From: Acidimicrobiia bacterium
GTDB taxonomy: Bacteria; Actinomycetota; Acidimicrobiia; Acidimicrobiales; JACDCH01
Reading direction: 5' to 3'
Assembly: GCA_013694495.1 (NCBI GenBank)
Contig: JACDCH010000154.1
Span: 1 to 6,798, forward strand
Length of the DNA stretch: 6,798 bases
A model generated the notes under the pieces. The model was not told where the DNA came from and did not search any database. It was given only the letters and a program-made list of their open reading frames with translations. Positions 1 to 4,553 of the stretch are shown in pieces (position 1 is the first letter of the stretch; every line of letters begins with the position of its first letter). The position numbers and the translations under genes were made by a program.

Positions 1-24
1 CAGCGTGGGCACGGTCGGGGCCAC
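1..24 (-). CDS. Probable start of the next gene after hisF (partial, unidentified)
   Basis: Only eight codons are visible, starting from a GTG at 24 and reading V(M)-A-P-T-V-P-T-L before the window edge. The case for a real start is a good Shine-Dalgarno sequence, GAGGG (complement of 31-35), six bases upstream and overlapping the hisF stop codon. The same stop/ribosome-site arrangement precedes hisA. The position directly downstream of hisF in the same direction is where hisI or another biosynthetic gene often sits. Eight residues are too few to assign a family, so no function is given. Confidence 0.35.
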
Positions 25-33
25 GATGTTCCC

Positions 34-795
34 TCAGACCGGGCGGACGGTCACGCCCCGCCCGGCCATGGCCGCCTTGGCGTCGGCGACGGTGTGCTCG
101 CCGAAGTGGAAGATCGAGGCCGCCAGCACGGCGTCGGCCCGGCCCTCGAGCACCCCGTCGGCCAGGTGGTCGAGGGTGCCGACCCCCCCGCTGGCGATGA
201 CCGGGACCCCGACGGCGTCGCTCACCGCCGCCGTCAGCTCCAGGTCGAAGCCGTCCCGGGTGCCGTCGCGGTCCATGGAGGTGAGGAGGATCTCGCCTGC
301 GCCCAGCGCCACGACCTCCTCGGCCCACGACACCGCGTCGAGCCCGGTCGGCACCCGGCCGCCGTGCGTGAAGACCTCCCAGCCCGTCACCGGCGCCCGG
401 CGGACGTCGATGGCGACGACGACGCACTGGTTGCCGAACTCGAGGGCGAGCTCCGAGATGAGCTCGGGGCGGGCCACGGCGCTCGTGTTGATCGAGACCT
501 TGTCGGCCCCGGCCCGGAGCAGGCGGCGGGCGTCGGCGACCGAACGGATGCCGCCGCCGACGGTGAGCGGGATGAAGACCTGCTCGGCGGTGTGGGTGAC
601 GACGTCGATGATGGTGTCGCGGGCGTCGGACGACGCGGTGATGTCGAGGAACACGAGCTCGTCGGCGCCCTCCGCGTCGTAGCGGGCGGCGAGCTCGACG
701 GGGTCGCCGGCGTCGCGCAGGCCGACGAAGTTGACGCCCTTGACGACGCGGCCGGCGTCGACGTCGAGGCACGGGATCACACGGGCGACGCGCAT
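34..795 (-). CDS. hisF: Imidazole glycerol phosphate synthase subunit HisF (cyclase)
   Basis: HisF is the cyclase half of IGP synthase. It uses ammonia delivered by HisH to convert PRFAR to imidazole glycerol phosphate and AICAR in the cytoplasm. The 253-residue product has the usual family length and a complete (beta/alpha)8 barrel. It starts with the N-terminal signature RVIPCLDVD. The catalytic acids Asp11 and Asp130 are both present, as are Lys19 and the ammonia-gate residues Arg5, Glu46 and Lys99. Phosphate-binding segments TVGGGIRS (78-85) and ASGGVG (201-206) are intact. The ATG at 795 is chosen because the protein aligns from there. A GGAGG (complement of 806-810) lies 10 bases upstream, which is a little long. 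The start lies 19 bases inside the end of hisA, implying co-translation. Nothing is missing or broken. Confidence 0.97.
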   Translation of the reverse strand: MRVARVIPCLDVDAGRVVKGVNFVGLRDAGDPVELAARYDAEGADELVFLDITASSDARDTIIDVVTHTAEQVFIPLTVGGGIRSVADARRLLRAGADKVSINTSAVARPELISELALEFGNQCVVVAIDVRRAPVTGWEVFTHGGRVPTGLDAVSWAEEVVALGAGEILLTSMDRDGTRDGFDLELTAAVSDAVGVPVIASGGVGTLDHLADGVLEGRADAVLAASIFHFGEHTVADAKAAMAGRGVTVRPV

Positions 796-1511
796 GCGGC
801 GAGGGCCTCCTCCACGGTGAAGGCGCCCTCGTAGAGCGCCCGGCCGACGATGACGGCAGGGACGTCGAGCTCCCGCAACGCCGCGAGGTGCTCGACGATG
901 CCGACGCCGCCGCTCGCCACGAGCCGGGTCGCGAACGGGCCGGCGAGGAGCTCGCGGTAGAGCGCCAGGTCCGGTCCCTCGCCGGTGCCGTCGACCGCGA
1001 TCTGGGTGACGACCAAGGCGTCGACCGGGCGGTCCTCGTAGCGGGCCAGCACCGTCGCCAGGTCGCCCGCCTCCTCGGTCCAACCGCGCATCGCAACCTC
1101 CCGGCCCCGCACGTCGAGCCCGAGGGCGATGTCGAGTCCGGGCGCGGCGGCGGCCACGGCGTCGATGAGATCAGGCTCCACGACCGCGGCGGTGCCCAGG
1201 ACGACCCGGCGGACACCCGCGCCGGCCAGGGCGAGCGCGTCGTCGATGCTCCGCACGCCGCCCCCGGTCTGCGTGAGCACGCCCCGGCCGGCGAGGGCGG
1301 ACGTCACCGCGGCGATCACCGGACGGTTCAGCGGAGCGCCCGACAGCGCCGCGTCGAGGTCGACGACGTGCACCCAGCGAGCCCCGGCGGCGGCGAAGGC
1401 GAGCGCCTGGGCCACCGGGTCGTCGCCGTACACGGTCTCCTCGGCGTAGTCGCCCTGGCGGAGCCGGACGCAGCGGCCGTCGCGGAGGTCGATAGCGGGG
1501 AGGAGCTCCAT
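777..1511 (-). CDS. hisA: HisA ProFAR isomerase, possibly bifunctional PriA-type (HisA/TrpF)
   Basis: This enzyme catalyses the Amadori isomerisation of ProFAR to PRFAR, the step that feeds HisF. The 244-residue product is a full-length (beta/alpha)8 barrel starting MELLPAIDL. The catalytic acids Asp8 and Asp174 (in DGT) are present. So are LDVRG (132-136), the phosphate-binding TGGGVRS (82-88) and SGGVG (200-204). An Arg-Gly-Trp at 142-144 matches the position of the Arg143/Trp145 pair of mycobacterial PriA, the actinobacterial enzyme that also does the TrpF reaction. The QGDYAEETVYGDDP stretch (19-32) looks more like ordinary HisA, so dual function is open. Gln170 stands where relatives usually carry an acidic residue (T-D/E-I). 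The ATG at 1511 has GAGG six bases upstream, overlapping the hisH stop. The 3' end overlaps hisF by 19 bases. Confidence 0.95.
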   Translation of the reverse strand: MELLPAIDLRDGRCVRLRQGDYAEETVYGDDPVAQALAFAAAGARWVHVVDLDAALSGAPLNRPVIAAVTSALAGRGVLTQTGGGVRSIDDALALAGAGVRRVVLGTAAVVEPDLIDAVAAAAPGLDIALGLDVRGREVAMRGWTEEAGDLATVLARYEDRPVDALVVTQIAVDGTGEGPDLALYRELLAGPFATRLVASGGVGIVEHLAALRELDVPAVIVGRALYEGAFTVEEALAACASPV

Positions 1512-1517
1512 GCCGCG

Positions 1518-1521
1518 CCTC
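1518..1521 (-). promoter_or_regulatory. hisA ribosome binding site overlapping the hisH stop
   Basis: The minus strand reads TGAGG followed by six bases and then ATG. The hisH stop TGA therefore shares two bases with the GAGG site for hisA. This favours re-initiation by terminating ribosomes and supports the ATG at 1511. The hisF stop at the left end shows the same TGAGG arrangement. Confidence 0.6.
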
Positions 1522-2143
1522 AGCCGGCCAGTCCGGCGACGAAGTTGCGGAGCAGCTGCAGACCGTTGACTCCGGACTTCTCGGGGTGGAACTGGGCCGC
1601 GACGACGTTGGCCTGCTTGACGAGGGCCGCCACCTCGCCGCCGTAGTCGCAGGTGGCCACCACCTGGGCGCCGTCCTCGGGCGCGTAGCTGTGCACGAAG
1701 TACATCCACGGGTCCTCGCCCATGCCCTCGAGGAGGGCATGGGGACGCCGGGCGTGCAGCCGGTTCCACTGCATCTGCGGGCGCTTGACGCCGTCGGGCA
1801 GGAGCCGCACGGTGCCGGGCAGCACGCCGAGGCCGGCGACGCCGGGGCTCTCCTCGCTGGCCTCGAACAGCATCTGCATCCCGATGCAGATGCCGAGGAA
1901 CGGGCGCCCCGAAGCGGCGGCGTCCTTGGCGACGGGTTCGAGACCGGCGGCCCGCAGGGCCTCCATGCAGCGCCCGAACGCGCCGACGCCGGGCAGCACC
2001 ACGCCGGCGGCGGCCCCTATCACCTCCGGGTCGGCCGTGAGGCGGGCGTCGGCGCCCACCCGCTCCAGCGCCTTCGTGGCCGAGCGCAGGTTGCCGATGC
2101 CGTAGTCGAGCACGGCGACGAGCGGTCGGTCGGTGGCGGACAT
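1520..2143 (-). CDS. hisH: Imidazole glycerol phosphate synthase subunit HisH (glutaminase)
   Basis: HisH is the class I glutamine amidotransferase subunit of IGP synthase; it hydrolyses glutamine and channels ammonia through the HisF barrel. The 207-residue product has DYGIGNLRS (13-21), the oxyanion-strand segment PGVGAFG (51-57), nucleophile Cys86 in GICIGMQ, and the His186/Glu188 pair in QFHPEKSG. All three catalytic residues are intact. Residues 122-127 read P-Q-M-Q-W-N; most relatives I know have Gly before the Trp-Asn of the HisF interface, so Gln125 is unusual. The ATG at 2143 is chosen because homology begins there; a longer frame to 2257 runs antisense into the oxygenase gene. hisH is the first gene of the left histidine block, divergent from the oxygenase, and ends 8 bases before hisA. 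Two long perfect inverted repeats lie within it. Confidence 0.96.
   Translation of the reverse strand: MSATDRPLVAVLDYGIGNLRSATKALERVGADARLTADPEVIGAAAGVVLPGVGAFGRCMEALRAAGLEPVAKDAAASGRPFLGICIGMQMLFEASEESPGVAGLGVLPGTVRLLPDGVKRPQMQWNRLHARRPHALLEGMGEDPWMYFVHSYAPEDGAQVVATCDYGGEVAALVKQANVVAAQFHPEKSGVNGLQLLRNFVAGLAG
1719..1743. repeat. Perfect 11-base inverted repeat, 3-base loop, inside hisH
   Basis: Arms CCCATGCCCTC (1719-1729) and GAGGGCATGGG (1733-1743) are exact reverse complements around GAG. The hisH mRNA could form a strong GC-rich hairpin here, in codons for residues around Ala136-Gly142. No run of T follows on either strand, so it does not look like an intrinsic terminator. It may be a codon-usage accident. 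Confidence 0.6.
1870..1893. repeat. Perfect 11-base inverted repeat, 2-base loop, over the HisH active-site codons
   Basis: Arms GCATCTGCATC (1870-1880) and GATGCAGATGC (1883-1893) are exact reverse complements separated by CC. They cover the codons for the nucleophile-elbow motif GICIGMQM, including catalytic Cys86. The conserved Ile-Cys-Ile and Met-Gln-Met codons alone explain much of the symmetry, so protein constraint is the simplest cause. The mRNA could still fold into a hairpin. Confidence 0.55.
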
Positions 2144-2153
2144 GCGGCGCGGG

Positions 2154-2159
2154 ATCCTA
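2154..2159 (-). promoter_or_regulatory. Candidate -10 box of the hisH-hisA-hisF promoter
   Basis: On the minus strand this is TAGGAT, a match to the actinobacterial -10 pattern TANNNT, ending ten bases before the hisH ATG. Transcription would then start within a few bases of the ATG, giving a leaderless or nearly leaderless hisH mRNA. No convincing -35 box lies 16-18 bases upstream. The AGGA inside the same box could instead act as a weak ribosome site at long spacing. The gene upstream is on the other strand, so a local promoter is expected unless transcription reads in from the hisDCB block. Confidence 0.4.
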
Positions 2160-2182
2160 CGGAAGGGTGCCCGGCCGCTCCC

Positions 2183-2192
2183 GAACCGGTTC
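2183..2192. promoter_or_regulatory. Perfect 10-base palindrome in the divergent promoter gap (candidate operator)
   Basis: GAACCGGTTC is fully self-complementary. It lies in the 74-base gap (2144-2217) between divergent hisH and the oxygenase gene, just upstream of where the hisH -35 would fall and 25 bases before the oxygenase ATG. A dimeric regulator bound here could act on both promoters. A single short palindrome in GC-rich DNA can arise by chance, and no regulator family is implied. Confidence 0.3.
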
Positions 2193-2217
2193 CCGGCGCG
2201 GCACACTGGCCGGCCCG

Positions 2218-2865
2218 ATGGCCGAGTTCGAACGCCTACAGCTCGACGACACGTCATGGGTCGACGTCGCTCGCGGCTGGCTGGGCGATCTCGGCGTCGA
2301 CCTCGACGCCGCCCTGGCCGACGTGCTGGCCAACACCCGCTGGCAGGGCAGCCGGCTGTACAAGTACGACCACTGGGTCGAGGAGAACCGTCTGGGCGCG
2401 ATGTGGCGGCCGGGGGAGCCGGTGCCCCACCCCGCGCTGCTCGACGCCCACCGGGCGCTCCAGCACCGCTACAACGTTCGCTTCGAGGGCTTCGCCATCC
2501 TCCAGTACCGCAACGAGCGCGACGGCCAGGCCTTCCACCGCGATCGCGACATGCGGTGGTGCGAGGACACGCTGATCGGCATCCTCACGCTCGGGGCGAC
2601 CCGCCCGTGGCTGCTGCGGCCCCGGGCCCACCGCAACGACCACGCGCTCGAGAACAAGGGGGCCACGCACGACCTGGCGCCGGCGGCCGGCGACCTGTTC
2701 GTGCTGGGTGGCCGCTGCCAGGCGGACTGGGAGCACTCCGTGCCGCCGATCCACCGGCGCACCGACGTGCGGCTGTCGGCCCAGTGGCGATGGACGTCCA
2801 AGGCCGGTCGACCGGAGGTGGGCGCGTCGTACCGCGCCCCCCAGCACTACTCCCGCGGCCGGTGA
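2218..2865 (+). CDS. AlkB-like Fe(II)/2-oxoglutarate-dependent oxygenase
   Basis: Members of the AlkB family hydroxylate N-alkyl groups on nucleic acids, or on proteins in some branches, using Fe(II), O2 and 2-oxoglutarate; typical bacterial members repair alkylated bases. The 215-residue product has the double-stranded beta-helix core in its C-terminal two thirds. The iron ligands are His107-x-Asp109 and His173 in WEHSVPP. Arg185 and Arg191 (RLSAQWR) match the spacing of the 2-oxoglutarate Arg204 and the nearby Arg210 of E. coli AlkB. Asp111 corresponds to E. coli Asp135, which contacts the damaged base. ILTLGATRPWLLR (122-134) and AAGDLFVLGG (156-165) fit core strands. Residues 1-90 are less familiar and could set specificity. 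The ATG at 2218 has no clear ribosome site; an in-frame GTG at 2167 is less likely. It overlaps the next gene by 4 bases. The family call is firm, the substrate unknown. Confidence 0.85.
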   Translation: MAEFERLQLDDTSWVDVARGWLGDLGVDLDAALADVLANTRWQGSRLYKYDHWVEENRLGAMWRPGEPVPHPALLDAHRALQHRYNVRFEGFAILQYRNERDGQAFHRDRDMRWCEDTLIGILTLGATRPWLLRPRAHRNDHALENKGATHDLAPAAGDLFVLGGRCQADWEHSVPPIHRRTDVRLSAQWRWTSKAGRPEVGASYRAPQHYSRGR

Positions 2866-3335
2866 CGGTCCTCGTCGACGCGGCGGTGTGGCCGTGGCGG
2901 GGCCGGCGCTGGGCCCACCTCGTGAGTGACGAGTCGGCCGAGGAGCTGCGCCGGTTCGGCGCGGCGATGGACCTCGACCCCCGCCTCTACCAGGGCGACC
3001 ACTACGACATCACGGCCGAGATGCGCGACGAGGCCATCGCCCGGGGCGCCGTCGCAATCGAGAGCCGCGAGCTCGTCCGCCGGCTCCGGGCCTCGGGCCT
3101 GCGCCTCACGCCCGAGCAGCGCCGAGCCCGGTCGCTCCTCGGCGTGGCAGTGCGGGCGACCCACCTGTGGTTCGAGACGAACAGCGGCTGGGCGCCGCCC
3201 GACGACGACACGCTGGCCGAGTGGCTCGCCGACGGCGTGTGCCGCTGCCCCGACGAGTGCCTGGTGGGGCCGGCGTCGGTGTGCCAGCACGGGCTCGCCG
3301 GCTGGGACGTCATCCTCGCCGCGCTGCGCCCCTGA
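2862..3335 (+). CDS. DUF4031 domain protein with Cys-rich C-terminal segment
   Basis: The function is not known. Residues 1-82 match the small DUF4031 family as I know it: a start like MTVLVD, then WPWRGRRWAHLVSD (10-23), GDHYD (45-49) and a RELVRRLR stretch (69-76). DUF4031 proteins I recall are about 80-95 residues; this one has 157. The added part includes a possible helix (84-107) and then four Cys and one His: Cys127, Cys129, Cys133, Cys141 and His143, in CRCPDEC and CQH. That could bind a metal, but this is inference. The GTG at 2862 overlaps the oxygenase stop (GTGA), which with the homology fixes the start and implies translational coupling. The stop lies 4 bases from the stop of the convergent HD gene. 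Upstream in-frame extension to 2133 is only an open shadow in the oxygenase gene. Confidence 0.8.
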   Translation: MTVLVDAAVWPWRGRRWAHLVSDESAEELRRFGAAMDLDPRLYQGDHYDITAEMRDEAIARGAVAIESRELVRRLRASGLRLTPEQRRARSLLGVAVRATHLWFETNSGWAPPDDDTLAEWLADGVCRCPDECLVGPASVCQHGLAGWDVILAALRP

Positions 3336-3343
3336 CCGGTCAG
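3332..3343. repeat. 12-base palindrome spanning both convergent stop codons
   Basis: CTGACCGGTCAG is perfectly self-complementary and contains the TGA of the DUF4031 gene and, on the other strand, the TGA of the HD gene. With one mismatch it extends to 3329-3346. The stem is short and has no following T-run, so it is a weak terminator candidate at best. No other terminator fits, because the two coding regions are 4 bases apart. Confidence 0.45.
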
Positions 3344-3885
3344 CGCAGGGCGACGAGCTCGGCCGCGAGGTTGCGCCGGGCGGCGGTGTCGCACATCGAG
3401 TGGGCCCGGTCGGTGAGGTACAGCCGGGGGCGAGAGAGGAAGGCGTCGAGCACGGCCAGCCGGCCCCGGCGCCAGGCGTCGTCGTCGACATGGGCGTACT
3501 CGGCCCGGACGTCGGTCGCGTAGCGGGCGTAGCGGTCGGGCGGGGCGCTGAAGATGGTGAGGTCGGCATCGGCCAGCACGGCGCCGTTGACGTCCCCCGG
3601 CTCGACGGCGTGGTCGGCGGTCAGCTCGACGAGGCGCGCCACCTCGGCCACCCGGCCGGCGTCGACGCCGAGCTCGGTCAGCGCCTCCGCCGCCAGCTCC
3701 GCGCTGGCTGACTCGTTCCACCCGCCGAACGCCGTCGGGTCGTACACCGTGTCGTGGAACCACACCGCCAGCTCGACGGCCACGGGGTCGGCGGCGAGGT
3801 CGGCGAGGCCGTCGAACGCGGCCAGCACCTCCCGGAGGTGCTCGACGGTGTGGTAGCGCCGGTGGGGCTCCTCGTAGCGGTTCAC
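3340..3885 (-). CDS. HD-superfamily metal-dependent phosphohydrolase (COG4339-like)
   Basis: The product resembles a widespread family of predicted HD-domain phosphohydrolases with no settled substrate. Numbered from the GTG at 3885 (181 residues), it shows EPHRRYHTVEHL (6-17), the His44-Asp45 pair in WFHDTVYD, His92 in LTADH, Asp106/Asp108 in DADL, and the family's C-terminal block DRYARYATDVRAEYAHV (117-133) followed by GRLAVLDAFLSRPRLY (141-156). These fit a helical metal-binding HD fold. The GTG start looks too short: relatives have about 25 residues before the EPHRRYH motif. The open frame continues upstream as a matching helix (TRTLAARFGRLIGSASAG) to a CTG at 3951 that overlaps the hisB stop (CTGA), with GAAGGG six bases before it. 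The true gene is probably 3340-3951, 203 residues. It follows hisB in the same direction. A cytoplasmic role near histidine synthesis is inference. Confidence 0.82.
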   Translation of the reverse strand: MNRYEEPHRRYHTVEHLREVLAAFDGLADLAADPVAVELAVWFHDTVYDPTAFGGWNESASAELAAEALTELGVDAGRVAEVARLVELTADHAVEPGDVNGAVLADADLTIFSAPPDRYARYATDVRAEYAHVDDDAWRRGRLAVLDAFLSRPRLYLTDRAHSMCDTAARRNLAAELVALR

Positions 3886-3947
3886 GATGCCGGCCCCGGC
3901 CGAGGCGCTGCCGATCAGCCGCCCGAACCGCGCCGCCAGGGTGCGGG

Positions 3948-4553
3948 TCAGAGGACGCCCTTCGTGCTGGGCACGGCGTCGCCGTCGACCCGCACCGCGG
4001 CGCGCAGGCAGCGGGCGACGCCCTTGAACGCCGCCTCGACCGTGTGGTGGGTGTTGTCCCCGGCCCGCTTGCGGACGTGGAGGGTGATGCCGGCGGCGAC
4101 GGCGAACGACTGCCAGAAGTGGCCGGCCATCTCCGGGTTGAAGGGGGGGTCGCCGAGGGGCAGGACCTCGCCGAACGGCACCTCCCAGACGACGAACGGC
4201 CGGCCGGAGAGGTCGAGGGCCACCTCGACGAGCGCCTCGTCGAGCGGGAAGAGGCCGGACGCGAAGCGGGCCACGCCGGCCTTGTCGCCCAGCGCCGCGC
4301 GGAACGCCTCGCCCAGGATGATGCCCGTGTCCTCCACCGTGTGGTGGCCGTCGACGTGGAGGTCGCCCGTGGCGTCGACCCGCAGGTCGAAGCCGCCGTG
4401 CCGGCCGAGCTGGTCGAGCATGTGGTCGAAGAAGGGCAGGCCGGTCGTGCAGTCGACGACGCCTTCGACGCCGTCGAGGTCGATGGCCACCGAGATCGCC
4501 GTCTCCTTGGTGGTCCGCTGGCGGGACGCGCTGCGACCGGCGGGGCTGCTCAT
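3948..4553 (-). CDS. hisB: Imidazoleglycerol-phosphate dehydratase HisB (monofunctional)
   Basis: HisB dehydrates imidazole glycerol phosphate to imidazole acetol phosphate using a di-manganese site; the family forms 24-subunit assemblies. The 201-residue product is the dehydratase alone, without the N-terminal histidinol-phosphatase domain of the enterobacterial HisB. Metal-binding motifs are present in both repeats of the fold: DGHHTVED (68-75; His70, His71, Glu74) and NTHHTVEA (167-174; His169, His170, Glu173). FFDHMLDQLGRHGGFDL (41-57) and the C-terminal STKGVL signature are intact. The first 12 or so residues are a Ser/Arg-rich leader before the family homology (KETAISVAIDLDG). The ATG at 4553 overlaps the hisC stop (ATGA), with AGAGG (complement of 4561-4565) seven bases upstream, so the start is firm. 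The stop overlaps the likely CTG start of the HD gene. Confidence 0.97.
   Translation of the reverse strand: MSSPAGRSASRQRTTKETAISVAIDLDGVEGVVDCTTGLPFFDHMLDQLGRHGGFDLRVDATGDLHVDGHHTVEDTGIILGEAFRAALGDKAGVARFASGLFPLDEALVEVALDLSGRPFVVWEVPFGEVLPLGDPPFNPEMAGHFWQSFAVAAGITLHVRKRAGDNTHHTVEAAFKGVARCLRAAVRVDGDAVPSTKGVL
3958..3963 (-). promoter_or_regulatory. Ribosome binding site supporting a CTG start for the HD gene
   Basis: On the minus strand GAAGGG lies six bases before the CTG at 3951, inside the last codons of hisB. The CTG overlaps the hisB stop as CTGA, the same geometry as the GTGA and ATGA junctions of hisC and hisB. The alternative GTG at 3885 has only a weak G-run upstream and would remove the family's N-terminal helix. 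Confidence 0.4.

Noticed and set aside
94..834. Long plus-strand open frame across hisF
   Set aside because: It is antisense to a complete hisF with all catalytic residues. Its translation is low-complexity and rich in Asp, Gly, Arg and Val, as expected for the opposite strand of GC-rich coding DNA.
1719..1743. Intrinsic terminator inside hisH
   Set aside because: There is no T-run after the hairpin on either strand, and it lies in the middle of an intact gene followed by co-oriented hisA and hisF.
2167..2217. Upstream GTG start for the oxygenase
   Set aside because: It adds a 17-residue Arg/Gly-rich stretch with no family similarity, the purine run before it is too close to act as a ribosome site, and it would use up most of the promoter gap.
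2133..2861. N-terminal extension of the DUF4031 protein
   Set aside because: It overlaps the oxygenase gene in another frame and reads as Arg/Pro-rich noise. DUF4031 homology begins exactly at the GTG at 2862.
777..2865. Genes moved in by a mobile element between the his blocks
   Set aside because: No transposase, integrase, terminal repeats or target duplication is visible, and the base composition of the plus-strand pair looks like that of its neighbours.
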